The notes under the pieces are model-generated. The model had not been told where the DNA came from. It did no database searches and was given only the letters and a program-made list of their open reading frames with translations. From CAVAWX01 sp963642995 (GTDB lineage Bacteria; Actinomycetota; Coriobacteriia; Coriobacteriales; QAMH01), in contig CAVIIZ010000014.1 in assembly GCA_963642995.1 (NCBI GenBank), forward strand, positions 1-35,825: a stretch of 35,825 bases of DNA, given 5' to 3'. This document shows, one piece after another, positions 8,306 to 16,665 of this stretch. Position numbers and translations under genes: made by a program. Numbering within the stretch: the first letter of the stretch is position 1; each line of letters begins with the position of its first letter.

Positions 8306-9075
8306 TCAAGAGAAGCGATATCGTGCAGTGGGGCGTTGCCCATCCATGGCACAACGAGAACCAGATCGAGCAGGACCTGTTGCTGTCTCGTGCCATGATC
8401 GAAATCGCCAACGACCCCCTACTCGGCCGTGAGCTGGTTTTGCGCGGAGGCACTGCATTTCACAAGCTGTACCTGCCGCAGCCCTATAGGTACAGCGAGG
8501 ATCTCGATTTCGTGCGCACCACTGCCGGCGGGATCGGAGACGTGATGAAGCGGCTCACCTCGCTTGGCGTGGAGCTTGGTTTTGAGGTCAGGACCAAAAT
8601 GGGGATGTTCCCGAAGGTGATGTGGAGGTTTCGCTTCGAGGACGGGGTCACGGGCAAGATCAAGCTCGAGATCAACACGTTCGAGCGCTCGCCCATGATG
8701 CCTCTCACCACCCATGAGCATGCGGTTGAAAACGGGTTTTATTCGGGCTGCGCCAAGATTGCGACCTTCCAGCCCGAGGAGCTGGTTGCCACGAAGCTTC
8801 GAGCGCTGTATCAGAGGAAGAAGGGCAGGGATCTGTACGACCTTTGGCTGGCGATTGCCGTTTTGGGGCTCGATCCGGACGGGATTGTCGCGGCCTTTCC
8901 GGCGTACAGGCCGGACGGCGCTACCGCGGAGGATATGGTCGCCAACCTAGACTTGAAACTTCATGACGCCGGCTTTTGCACGGATATTGCGGCAATGATT
9001 CGCGTTGGAGCCCCAAAATACGATCCACATGTCGCGGGCGAGATGGTCAAGGAAATCCTGCTGTCTCGAATTTGA
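8302..9075 (+). CDS. abiEii: AbiEii-like nucleotidyltransferase toxin
   Basis: A 257-residue nucleotidyltransferase of the AbiEii/MenA family, the toxin of a type IV toxin-antitoxin pair linked to phage abortive infection. Seen: LRGGTAFHKLYL (G49, G50, K55), the SEDLDF motif with metal-binding D67 and D69, the LEINTFER strand, and the C-terminal YQRKKGRDLYDLW helix typical of the family. Related enzymes add nucleotides to tRNA 3' ends; that activity here is inferred. The ATG overlaps the abiEi stop. All expected catalytic residues are visible, so the toxin looks intact. The gene is flanked by about 380 bases without genes, consistent with a two-gene insertion between rluD and the heat-shock gene. 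Confidence 0.9.
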   Translation: MIKRSDIVQWGVAHPWHNENQIEQDLLLSRAMIEIANDPLLGRELVLRGGTAFHKLYLPQPYRYSEDLDFVRTTAGGIGDVMKRLTSLGVELGFEVRTKMGMFPKVMWRFRFEDGVTGKIKLEINTFERSPMMPLTTHEHAVENGFYSGCAKIATFQPEELVATKLRALYQRKKGRDLYDLWLAIAVLGLDPDGIVAAFPAYRPDGATAEDMVANLDLKLHDAGFCTDIAAMIRVGAPKYDPHVAGEMVKEILLSRI

Positions 9076-9456
9076 CGCTGCGCGGCTGACCGGGAATGTT
9101 TTTGCTCTGCGTCTCGAGTTGAACGAGGGCGTCCTATTGGGAAATCGCCCCGATGGAACGGCGTGGCGAATTCGCTGTAACAAGCAGGTGGTCCCTGCCT
9201 CGATGCGCCTGTGGTGGTGACGTATCGTTCATTGCATCTGTTCTCAACATATGCGAAGGAACTGAGCGAAAACGGGCAGGAAAACTTTAGTCGTAGATTG
9301 TTAGATTATCTGCCGTCATCGCGCTGTAATAATCGTCACCAAACGGACGCAAATACGATACCCACATGCCACTCAACCCTGTCTATACTACGTGGTGTTC
9401 AAGGAAAGCGGACCGCAGGCGAAGACGGTCCGAAAGAAAAAAAGGAGATGGTTGAA
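9076..9456. other. Gene-poor spacer before hsp20, with possible promoter and leader hairpin
   Basis: No convincing gene. The lower-GC stretch 9210-9400 contains TATACT at 9384-9389, a plausible -10 without a good -35. A 7-bp hairpin (CGGACCG 9409-9415, CGGTCCG 9426-9432) sits in the presumed leader about 10 bases before the ribosome binding site. I found no HAIR (CTTGAGT-N7-ACTCAAG) or CIRCE site. Confidence 0.4.
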
Positions 9457-9897
9457 ATGGCACACGACATCATGACCTACGCGAATCCCTTCCGCGCGAT
9501 CGACGAGTTCGAGAAGCACCTGTTCGGCACTCCGTTCGCCAGCTACGACACGAAGGGCGTCGGGCTGTTTCGCACCGACATCAAAGAAGACGCCGACGGC
9601 AACAAGTACACGCTCAAGGCCGACTTGCCGGGCTTCAAGAAAGACGACATCAAGCTCGACGTGGACGGCGACGTCCTCACCATCTCGGCCGAGCGCAAAA
9701 GCGAAGCCGCCGAAGGCGACGAGCAGTCCGGCTACATCCGCCGCGAGCGCAGCTACGGCAGCTACTCGCGCCAGTTCGACATCAGCGCGATAGACCCCGA
9801 GAAGATCGAGGCCTCCTACGTCGACGGCGTGCTCACGCTGGACATGCCCAAGAAAGAAGAGCTCGTCCCCAAGAAGCACCAGATCTCGATTCAGTAA
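9457..9897 (+). CDS. Small heat-shock protein, Hsp20/alpha-crystallin family
   Basis: A 146-residue holdase chaperone that binds unfolding proteins in the cytoplasm. Seen: a short N-terminal arm (about 1-40), an alpha-crystallin domain from FRTDIKEDADG to VLTLDMPKK with the KADLPGFKKDDIKLDVDGDVLTI strands and the YVDGVLTLDMPKK signature, and a C-terminal ISI tripeptide (I-x-I) that docks subunits in oligomers. ATG 9457 is chosen over the in-frame ATG at 9448 because the AGGAG at 9443-9447 is 9 bases from 9457 but touches 9448. It is a single-gene unit with its own strong terminator. Stress induction is expected for the family; the leader hairpin upstream might be thermosensing, which is only a guess. 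Confidence 0.95.
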   Translation: MAHDIMTYANPFRAIDEFEKHLFGTPFASYDTKGVGLFRTDIKEDADGNKYTLKADLPGFKKDDIKLDVDGDVLTISAERKSEAAEGDEQSGYIRRERSYGSYSRQFDISAIDPEKIEASYVDGVLTLDMPKKEELVPKKHQISIQ

Positions 9898-9903
9898 ACC
9901 GCG

Positions 9904-9939
9904 CGAAAGCGCCCCGGTCCCACACGCGGGGCGCTTTCG
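9904..9939 (+). terminator. Rho-independent terminator of hsp20
   Basis: A perfect 12-bp stem (CGAAAGCGCCCC, 9904-9915, with its complement at 9928-9939) around a 12-base loop starts 6 bases after the hsp20 stop, followed by a pyrimidine-rich CTCTCTCTTCCTC stretch. Confidence 0.8.
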
Positions 9940-9959
9940 GCTCTCTCTTCCTCTCTGAA

Positions 9960-10018
9960 GGCCCGTTTCGGAAAATGGCAGGTCGCTCGCGCAAGGCGCC
10001 TCCTTTTCCGAACGGGCC
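9960..10018. repeat. Long imperfect inverted repeat
   Basis: Arms at 9960-9975 and 10004-10018 (GGCCCGTTTCGGAAAA and TTTTCCGAACGGGCC) pair with one bulged T, around a 28-base loop. It lies between hsp20 and the Gcs2 gene. It may be a second terminator or an RNA processing hairpin. The rest of 10019-10240 holds GC-rich DNA with no gene and no convincing promoter. Confidence 0.5.
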
Positions 10019-10240
10019 GCTCTCTTTGCGCCCGCCGTCCCCGCATGCCGCAGGCGCGAGGCGTCCGGCAGGTGGACGGAAGGCGGGGCGGCGGTCCTTC
10101 CGCGCGCCGTTGCATGCCCCCCGCATGCCGTAACGCCTTGCTTACCGACCGCGCCGCGTGCGGGCGCCCCTGCGCGAGGGGGTGTATCTTCTTCCGCGCA
10201 CCGAAGACCGCCTCGCGAAGGCGGGCACGAGAGGAGCGCT

Positions 10241-11497
10241 ATGGACGGGCAGCAGGATTTCCGCCGGGAGAACAGGCAGGCGATCGTCGACTACCTGGCC
10301 GCCGGCTGCAAGGGCGCGGCCATGGGCGCCGTCGGCATGGAGCAGGAGCATTTCCTGCTCGACGAAGACGGCGAGCGCGTGCCCTACGCCGAAAAGCACG
10401 GCCGCCTCGGGGTGAAAGACGTGCTCGAGGCGCTCTCCGAGTTCTATCCGCAGGTCACGCGCACGCCCGATGGCGACATCATGGGCGTTGCGCGCCCGGC
10501 CGCCTCCATCACCATCGAGCCGGCCGCCCAGATAGAGGTCAGCATCGCGCCGCTTGCCAACGTCGCCGAGGTAGAGCAGGAGTACCGCAACTTCCTCTTC
10601 CGGCTGGAGCAGGTCGTGCGCCCGACGGGCTACAGCGTCGCCACCTACGGCTATTCGCCCGTGCCCGGCCAGACGGCGGCCGACCTTCCCCTCATCCCCA
10701 AAGAGCGCTACCGCCTGATGGACGCGTACTTCTCGCGCCTGCCCGGCATGCACGCCGAGCGCATGATGCGCGGCTCGTGCAGCCTGCAGGTCTCCGTCGA
10801 CTTTTCCGACGAGGCAGACGCCGTGCGCAAGCTGCGCCTGGCCACCTTGCTCTCTCCCGTGCTCGCGAGCATCGCCGACAACGCCCCCGTCTTCGAGGGG
10901 CGCCCCAACACGTCCCACATCAGCCACCTGGCCTTGTGGCGCGAGGTCGACCCCGTGCGCTGCGGCGTCGTCGGCGGGCTGTTCGACGAGGGCTTCGATT
11001 TCGGGCGCTACGCGGACTGGATGCTGTCCGCGCCCCCCATATTCACCACGCATGGCGGGCAGGTGCGCGACACTGCAGACATGCCGGCGACAGAGGCGTA
11101 TGCGGGCGTGCGGATGGACGAGGCAGACGTCGAGCATCTGCTGAGCATGTTCTGGCCGGACGCGCGCCTGAAGCGCTACGTGGAGATACGCCCTGCCGAC
11201 GCGCTGCCCTCAGGGCCTGCCATGGGCTACGTCGCGTTGTTGAAGGGGCTGTTCTACGGGCAGTTCAACCTCGACGTGCTCGAAGACGCGCTGGGCGTGG
11301 GCGCAGACGGCGCCTACCCCTTCGCCGAGGCGGACGTGGAAGACGCGGTGGCGGCCGTGGCGGCAGACGGCGACGCGGCGCAGGTCTACGGCAGGGGGCT
11401 GGTCGAGTGGATCGACTACCTGTTCTCGCTCGCGTCGCAAAGCCTTTCCACCGAGCTGGGCTATCTGGACGCGTTGCGCGACTTCCGGGGGGTCTGA
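10241..11497 (+). CDS. Glutamate-cysteine ligase family 2 (Gcs2) protein
   Basis: A 418-residue ATP-dependent carboxylate-amine ligase of the Gcs2 family, which joins the gamma-carboxyl of glutamate to cysteine in glutathione or ergothioneine pathways. Seen: the metal/glutamate-binding GMEQEHFLL at 32-40, SITIEPAAQIEVS with acidic metal ligands, the MMRGSCSLQVSVDFSD stretch, and the YVEIRPADALP strand near the C-terminus. The start ATG follows GAGGAG by 4 bases. It ends 6 bases before obg, so the two are likely co-transcribed. No glutathione synthetase is in the window, so the product (gamma-glutamylcysteine, glutathione or another gamma-glutamyl amide) is open. Membership of the family is secure; the exact substrate is inferred. 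Confidence 0.88.
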   Translation: MDGQQDFRRENRQAIVDYLAAGCKGAAMGAVGMEQEHFLLDEDGERVPYAEKHGRLGVKDVLEALSEFYPQVTRTPDGDIMGVARPAASITIEPAAQIEVSIAPLANVAEVEQEYRNFLFRLEQVVRPTGYSVATYGYSPVPGQTAADLPLIPKERYRLMDAYFSRLPGMHAERMMRGSCSLQVSVDFSDEADAVRKLRLATLLSPVLASIADNAPVFEGRPNTSHISHLALWREVDPVRCGVVGGLFDEGFDFGRYADWMLSAPPIFTTHGGQVRDTADMPATEAYAGVRMDEADVEHLLSMFWPDARLKRYVEIRPADALPSGPAMGYVALLKGLFYGQFNLDVLEDALGVGADGAYPFAEADVEDAVAAVAADGDAAQVYGRGLVEWIDYLFSLASQSLSTELGYLDALRDFRGV

Positions 11498-11503
11498 GCT
11501 GCG

Positions 11504-12976
11504 ATGGCTGAATTCACCGACCAGGTGCGCATCTGCGTGAAAAGCGGCGACGGCGGCGCGGGCTGCACCTCGTTTCGCCGCGAGGCCCACGTGCCCAAGG
11601 GAGGCCCGGACGGCGGCGACGGCGGGCGCGGCGGCGACGTGGTGGTGGTGGCCGACTCGACCGTCTCCTCGCTCGTGGACTACCGCTACAAGCACCACTT
11701 CAAGGCCGGGCGCGGCACGCACGGGCAGGGCAAGCGCATGCACGGGCGCGACGGCGACGACCTCGTGCTGAAGGTGCCGTGCGGCACGACGGTGCGCCTG
11801 CTCGACGACCAGATGCAGCCCGTCGACGAGATCGCCGATTTGACCGTGCACGGCGAGCGCGTCGTGGTGGCAGGCGGCGGCCACGGCGGCCGCGGCAACA
11901 TCCACTTCGTCACGCCCACGCGGCGCGCGCCGGCGTTTTCCGAGCTGGGAGAGCCCACCGAGCCGGTGTGGATAGAGCTGGAGATGAAGCTGATGGCGGA
12001 TGCGGCGCTGGTCGGCATGCCCTCGGTGGGCAAGTCGAGCCTGATCGCGTGCATGAGCGCGGCGCGCCCCAAGATCGCCGACTATCCCTTCACCACGCTC
12101 GTGCCGAACCTGGGCGTGGTGCGCGCCGGCGACGACCGCAGCTTCGTGGCGGCCGACGTGCCGGGGCTGATCGAGGGCGCGGCGGCCGGCAAGGGGCTGG
12201 GGCACGAGTTCTTGCGCCATGTGGAGCGCTGCGCGCTGATCGTGCACGTGGTGGACGCGAGCGGCGGCCTGGAGGGGCGCGACCCCGTGCACGACTACGA
12301 GACGATAGAGGCCGAGCTGGCGGAATACGCCGCCGAGCTGGCCTGCCGCCCGCGCATCGTCGTGGCCAACAAAGTGGACATGCCGCAAACGGAAGACGCC
12401 GTGGCGGCGCTGCGCGAGCGGGTGAGGGCCGATTCGCGCGCGCTGTCCGAGCGTCTGGAAGACGAGGGGGTAGACGATCCGGATCCCATCCCGTTTTTCG
12501 AGGTGTCCGCCGCCACGCGCCAAGGCCTCGACGCGTTTGTCCGCGCGACGGCCGAGCGGGTGTTTCGGGTGCGCGCGGCAGACGTCGGGGCAACCGGCGA
12601 GGCGGGCGCCGGGCGCGGGGGCGCGGACGGCTCCGGCGCCTTGCACGGCGGCTTCGAGAAGGTGTGGGAGCACGCGCGGCAGCAGCGCGAGCGCAGCATC
12701 GCCGTCGCGCGCGAGGAGCGCCATGCCTGGCGCGTGTCCGGCACGGCGGTCGAGCGCATGGTGGTGCAGACGGAATGGGGCAACGAGGAGGCCGTCGCCT
12801 TTTTGCAGCGGCGCCTGGAGCACGCCGGCGTGGAGCGGGCGCTCGTGGAAGCCGGCGCGCAGGCAGGCGACGAAGTGCGCATACGCGGCGTCGCCTTCGA
12901 GTTCGAGCCCTTGGGGCCGGGCGACGCGACGCTCGACGAGCTGTTCGCGCGGGAGTTTGCCGACGACCCGGAGTAG
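11504..12976 (+). CDS. obg: GTPase Obg
   Basis: A 490-residue ribosome-associated GTPase acting in 50S assembly and stress control. Seen: the glycine-rich Obg fold at 1-158 (GGDGGRGG, GRGTHGQGKRMHGRDG, GGGHGGRGN), G domain with P-loop GMPSVGKSS at 171-179, FTTLVPNLG switch, DVPGLIEGAAAGKGLG (G3 and switch II), NKVD (G4) and SAATRQGLD (G5), then a C-terminal OCT domain from about residue 385 (WRVSGTAVERMVVQTEWGNEEAV). A Gly/Ala-rich linker of roughly 20 residues separates the G and OCT domains. Length fits actinobacterial Obg. It follows the Gcs2 gene after 6 bases. A GGGGGG run upstream may serve as the ribosome binding site. Confidence 0.97.
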   Translation: MAEFTDQVRICVKSGDGGAGCTSFRREAHVPKGGPDGGDGGRGGDVVVVADSTVSSLVDYRYKHHFKAGRGTHGQGKRMHGRDGDDLVLKVPCGTTVRLLDDQMQPVDEIADLTVHGERVVVAGGGHGGRGNIHFVTPTRRAPAFSELGEPTEPVWIELEMKLMADAALVGMPSVGKSSLIACMSAARPKIADYPFTTLVPNLGVVRAGDDRSFVAADVPGLIEGAAAGKGLGHEFLRHVERCALIVHVVDASGGLEGRDPVHDYETIEAELAEYAAELACRPRIVVANKVDMPQTEDAVAALRERVRADSRALSERLEDEGVDDPDPIPFFEVSAATRQGLDAFVRATAERVFRVRAADVGATGEAGAGRGGADGSGALHGGFEKVWEHARQQRERSIAVAREERHAWRVSGTAVERMVVQTEWGNEEAVAFLQRRLEHAGVERALVEAGAQAGDEVRIRGVAFEFEPLGPGDATLDELFAREFADDPE

Positions 12977-13032
12977 ACGGGCGCCGGCGCCGACGCGCCC
13001 GGCCTCGCGTGCACCCGCACGGGAAAAACGGG

Positions 13033-13038
13033 TAGAAT
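13033..13038 (+). promoter_or_regulatory. Candidate -10 of aqpZ
   Basis: TAGAAT about 100 bases before the aqpZ start, in the 163-base gap after obg. No good -35 is visible. It shares the hexamer, but not the TGCGC prefix, with three other candidate promoters in the window. Confidence 0.35.
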
Positions 13039-13139
13039 CCAAAAGGTCTTTATCCACGTCCGTTTGCGCGCCCGCGACTCGACGCCTCTTTCGGCGCGAA
13101 CGCTTCTGCGCACGGCGGGCACGATGAAAGGGAGTGCGC

Positions 13140-13859
13140 ATGGAAGTCGCTTCTTGGAAGAAATACCTGGCGGAATGCTTCGGCACCTTCGTCTTGACCT
13201 TGTTCGGCTGCGGATCTGCGGCCATCGCGGGCGCGACGCTGGGCACGGTCGGCATCGCATGCGCCTTCGGCCTGTCCATCGTCGCGATGGCCTTCGTCAT
13301 CGGCAACACCTCCGGCTGCCACATCAACCCGGCGGTCAGCCTCGGGCTCTTCCTCGACAAGCGCCTTCCGGCAAAGGATCTGATCGGCTACTGGGTCTCG
13401 CAGTTCGTCGGTGGCATCTTGGCCGCGCTCGTCTTGTTTTTCATCGTCTCCCAATGCTCCATGCTCTCCGACGTGGCGACCACCGGACTCGGGTGCAACG
13501 GCTACGACACCGCCTCGTCCGTGGGCCTGAGCATGATAGGCGCCGTCGTCGTCGAGGTCGTCTTGACTTGCGTGTTCGTGTTGTCCGTGCTGGGCTCGAC
13601 CGACTCCGAGAAGACCGCGCCGTTTGCCGGCATCATCATCGGCCTCACGCTCGTCTTCGTGCACATCATGGGCATCCCCCTGACGGGCACCTCCGTCAAC
13701 CCCGCCCGCAGCTTCGGGCCGGCGCTCGTGATGGCCTTCACGGGTGACGCGACGGCGATCTCGCAGGTGTGGGTCTTCATCGTGGCCCCGCTCGTGGGCG
13801 CCGCGATTGCCGCCGGCATCTACGCGCTGGTGCGTGCGAGCAAGAGGAAAGCGGCTTAA
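13140..13859 (+). CDS. aqpZ: Aquaporin Z-type water channel
   Basis: A 239-residue membrane channel of the MIP family with six transmembrane helices and two half-helices. Seen: both pore motifs, HINPAV (N63-A65) and SVNPAR (N187-A189). The selectivity filter positions read F43, H175, T184 and R190, the same set as E. coli AqpZ (Phe, His, Thr, Arg). This predicts a water channel, not a glycerol facilitator. ATG 13140 is preferred over GTG 13134 because an AAGGGAG ribosome binding site overlaps the GTG and lies 5 bases before the ATG. A hairpin after the gene (13906-13933) may end its transcript. The neighbours are unrelated. Confidence 0.93.
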   Translation: MEVASWKKYLAECFGTFVLTLFGCGSAAIAGATLGTVGIACAFGLSIVAMAFVIGNTSGCHINPAVSLGLFLDKRLPAKDLIGYWVSQFVGGILAALVLFFIVSQCSMLSDVATTGLGCNGYDTASSVGLSMIGAVVVEVVLTCVFVLSVLGSTDSEKTAPFAGIIIGLTLVFVHIMGIPLTGTSVNPARSFGPALVMAFTGDATAISQVWVFIVAPLVGAAIAAGIYALVRASKRKAA

Positions 13860-13868
13860 AGCACCTGT

Positions 13869-14903
13869 ATGGACGCGCGCGGCACACGCAACGCGGCAAA
13901 AGGCGGCACCCCGGTTCACGGCAGCCGGGGTGTCGTTTCGTCTGCAAACGCGCGCGGCGAGTCGGGCGGGCGAGAGAAAGCCGGCTCGTATGCCTCGCGC
14001 CTGCGCTACAGCGAGCAGCGCCGCCGCCGCGAGGCCGGCAAGAAGAGGGCGCTTGCGGTCGCCGGCATCGTCGTCGCGGTCGCCATCGTCGCCGTCTGCC
14101 TCGCGTTGCGCCCTGCCCTCGACGCGACGTCGTCCGGTTCGGGCGCGGGCGGCACCGGCATCGTCTCGGGCATCTCCGTATCCGGCGAGAAGCACAGCCT
14201 GCCCACGCCCATCATGGCCGAGGCCGACGGGGTGAAGATGCATTCCGCCGTCGCCATGGAGGACCTGACCGAGGTGCTCATGCATAACGCGAGCTACACC
14301 TACGCGCTGCCCATGACCACGCAGCTGTCCGAGGCGACCAACGTCGACGTGATGGCCGCGCACGGCACGGGCCGCAAGGCCTCTGGGCAGCCGACCGGCG
14401 ACAAGTGGATGACGGGGCAGTTCATCCGCACCTACCGCTCGAGCAACGCGGGGCCTCAGATGAGCGCCATCGACTGCGGAGGGCCTGTGGGCGCGACGGT
14501 GTACGCGCCCGTCTCGGGCAAGGTCGTGCTGGTGAAGGAGTACAAGCTCTACGACATGTACCCCGACATCCAGATCCATATCCAACCGCAAGGCCGCAGC
14601 GACCTGGATTGCGTCCTCATCCACTTGAGCGATGCGCAGGTGAAGGCAGGCGACAGCGTCGTGGCGGGAGAGACGCCCCTTGCGCGCATCCGCGACGTCT
14701 ACGCCTACATCGGCGAGAACATGCAGCTGAAGGCCTACACCGCCGAAGGCGACAACGGCAACCACACGCACATCCAGATGAACAACGCGAACGACCCCGA
14801 GTACCACGGGCTCGACGATTTGAAGACGCAGACGGGCGACGCGACGAAGGCAGAGGATGCGTCGGCGGCGGAATCGGGGCAGATGGCACAGCCGGCGCAA
14901 TAG
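13869..14903 (+). CDS. Membrane-anchored M23/LytM-like protein with a lost zinc ligand
   Basis: A 344-residue protein. Residues 1-60 are basic and cytoplasmic, 61-80 form a transmembrane anchor, and the rest is outside. From about residue 198 the sequence follows the M23 peptidase (LytM) fold: the D202 zinc ligand followed by GATVYAPVSGKVV, catalytic-type H252 in LIHLSD, and the HTH pair H299/H301. The first zinc ligand, normally His four residues before D202 (HxxxD), is Met198. I infer that it is catalytically weak or inactive, perhaps a regulator or binder of peptidoglycan like degenerate EnvC-type proteins. The start has no good ribosome binding site, and a hairpin falls inside the first codons. 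No other start keeps the anchor. Confidence 0.75.
   Translation: MDARGTRNAAKGGTPVHGSRGVVSSANARGESGGREKAGSYASRLRYSEQRRRREAGKKRALAVAGIVVAVAIVAVCLALRPALDATSSGSGAGGTGIVSGISVSGEKHSLPTPIMAEADGVKMHSAVAMEDLTEVLMHNASYTYALPMTTQLSEATNVDVMAAHGTGRKASGQPTGDKWMTGQFIRTYRSSNAGPQMSAIDCGGPVGATVYAPVSGKVVLVKEYKLYDMYPDIQIHIQPQGRSDLDCVLIHLSDAQVKAGDSVVAGETPLARIRDVYAYIGENMQLKAYTAEGDNGNHTHIQMNNANDPEYHGLDDLKTQTGDATKAEDASAAESGQMAQPAQ
13906..13933 (+). terminator. Hairpin after aqpZ, inside the start of the M23-like gene
   Basis: GCACCCCGG (13906-13914) pairs with CCGGGGTGT (13925-13933), including one G-T pair, around a 10-base loop. AAAA precedes it and GTTT follows. It could be an aqpZ terminator or an attenuator of the downstream gene. 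Its position within coding sequence makes the call uncertain. Confidence 0.4.
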
Positions 14904-15017
14904 GAGAGGCGATGCCGACCGCTGCGCGTTTCGGGCCTTGTGCCCGGCTTTTCCGCGAACGGCATGCGTCGAATCGCGCGGGCGACGTCCCTTGCAAGGA
15001 CAGGAGGAAAAGAGACC

Positions 15018-16661
15018 ATGAGCTTTTCGCGCAGGGAATTCATGAAAGTGGCGGCGGCGGGCGTCATGTCGGCGGCGGCGGGCGCGGGGCTGTCTGCGTG
15101 CACGGCCGGGTCGAGCAGGGGGTCGGGCGCGGGCGATACCGCGGGGCGCACGGATGTCGTCGTCGCGATGAGCGTCGAAAGCGAGCCGTCGGCCGGCTTC
15201 GACCCCTTCTACGCCTGGGGCTGCGGCGAGCATGTGCACGAGCCCCTCATCCAGTCCACGCTCGTGGCCACCGACGCGCAGCTGAACTTCGTGAAAGACC
15301 TCGCGACGGACTACGCGTGCAGCGATGACGGGCGCCTGTGGACTTTCGATCTGCGCGAGGACGCGTTTTTCACCGACGGGCAGCGCCTGACGGCGCGCGA
15401 CGCCGCCTTCACCTTGAACGGCATCAAGAACTTCGCGGGCGCCCAGCTCGACCTGTCCTACCTCGACGAGGCCGTCGCGACAAGCGACACCCATCTCGAG
15501 CTGCGCTTGAACAAGCCCTTCAACGCGCTGCTCTACACCCTGGCCGTCGTCGGCATCGTGCCCGAGCACGCCTACGACGCGGCCGCCTACGGGCAAAACC
15601 CCATCGGATCGGGGCGCTACAAGCTCGAGCGCTGGGACAAGGGGCAGCAGGCCGTGCTCGTGGCCAACCCCGACTACTACGGCGCCGCACCCAAGATGCA
15701 GCGCGTGAGCGTCTTGTTCATGGGCGAGGAGGCCTCGCTTGCCGCCGCGCAGTCGGGCAGCGTGGACATCGCCTACACGGCGCCGGATTTCGCGGCCGGC
15801 TGCCCGTCCGGCTTCGGGTTGCTGCGCTGCTCGACGGTGGACAGCCGCGGCATCTCGCTGCCCTGCGTCGCGGCCGGCGCCACGCGCACGAGCGGCGGCG
15901 TGGAGTATGCGGCGGGCAACGATGCGACCTGCCATCTGGAGCTGCGCCGCGCCATCAACCTCGCGCTCGACCGCGAGCGCCTCGTGCAGAACACGTTGAA
16001 CGGCTACGGCTCTGTCGCCTGGAGCGTGTGCGACGGCCTTGCCTGGGCAAGCGAGGGGATGAAGGTGGACGCCGACGCGGACGCGGCGGCGCGTTTGCTC
16101 TCGGACGCGGGCTGGGCGAAAGGCGGAGACGGCGTGTGGGCGAAAGACGGGCAGCGCGCGGCATTCACCCTGATGTATCCGGCAAGCGACTCGTCGCGCC
16201 AGGCCATGGCCAACGAGTTCGCCAACCAGATGCGCGAATTCGGCGTCGAGGTCCAGGTGTCCGGCTCGTCGTGGAGCACGGACGCAGCCGGCCTCTACGC
16301 GCACCAATACAGCGACCCCATCGTGTGGGGATGGGGCGCGAACAGTCCCGTGCAGCTCTACGATCTGACCTACGGGAAAAGCGAGGGCAACTACGCGTGC
16401 TACGAAAACGCCGCCGTGGACGCGCATCTGGACGCGGCGCTCGCCAAGCCGGAGGTGGCCGATTCCTTCGAGGAGTACAAGCTCGCGCAATGGGACGGCA
16501 GCGCCGGGCCTGCGCCGCAGGGGGGCGCGTCGTGGGTGTGGCTTGCCAACGTCGAGCACCTCTACTTCAAGCGCGACGGTCTCGACGTGGCCGAGCAGAA
16601 GCCGCACCCGCACGGGCACGGCTGGTCGCTGGTGAACAACGTGGACATGTGGAGCTGGTAG
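15018..16661 (+). CDS. ABC transporter substrate-binding lipoprotein, peptide/nickel family (SBP_bac_5)
   Basis: A 547-residue extracellular binding protein. The N-terminus has a twin-arginine motif SRREFMK (RR at 5-6), a hydrophobic stretch and a lipobox LSAC with Cys28, so it is probably exported folded by Tat and lipid-anchored. Family 5 features include LATDYACSDDGRLWTFDLREDAFFTDG, ALLYTLAVVGIVPEHAY and GSGRYKLERW. The last 20 residues contain PHPHGHGW with H530, H532 and H534. This His cluster and the downstream ATPase point to a metal such as nickel rather than peptides, which is an inference. The ATG is set by AGGAGG at 15002-15007, 10 bases upstream. It is the first gene of a five-gene operon with overlapping or touching ends. 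Confidence 0.88.
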   Translation: MSFSRREFMKVAAAGVMSAAAGAGLSACTAGSSRGSGAGDTAGRTDVVVAMSVESEPSAGFDPFYAWGCGEHVHEPLIQSTLVATDAQLNFVKDLATDYACSDDGRLWTFDLREDAFFTDGQRLTARDAAFTLNGIKNFAGAQLDLSYLDEAVATSDTHLELRLNKPFNALLYTLAVVGIVPEHAYDAAAYGQNPIGSGRYKLERWDKGQQAVLVANPDYYGAAPKMQRVSVLFMGEEASLAAAQSGSVDIAYTAPDFAAGCPSGFGLLRCSTVDSRGISLPCVAAGATRTSGGVEYAAGNDATCHLELRRAINLALDRERLVQNTLNGYGSVAWSVCDGLAWASEGMKVDADADAAARLLSDAGWAKGGDGVWAKDGQRAAFTLMYPASDSSRQAMANEFANQMREFGVEVQVSGSSWSTDAAGLYAHQYSDPIVWGWGANSPVQLYDLTYGKSEGNYACYENAAVDAHLDAALAKPEVADSFEEYKLAQWDGSAGPAPQGGASWVWLANVEHLYFKRDGLDVAEQKPHPHGHGWSLVNNVDMWSW

Positions 16662-16665
16662 GAGG

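Noticed and set aside
9005..9220. 71-residue frame downstream of abiEii as a gene
   Set aside because: Overlaps the toxin end, has no ribosome binding site and no recognisable features.
13050..16619. 1189-residue open frame on the minus strand over aqpZ, the M23-like gene and the binding protein
   Set aside because: No family motifs; overlaps three well-supported genes on the other strand.
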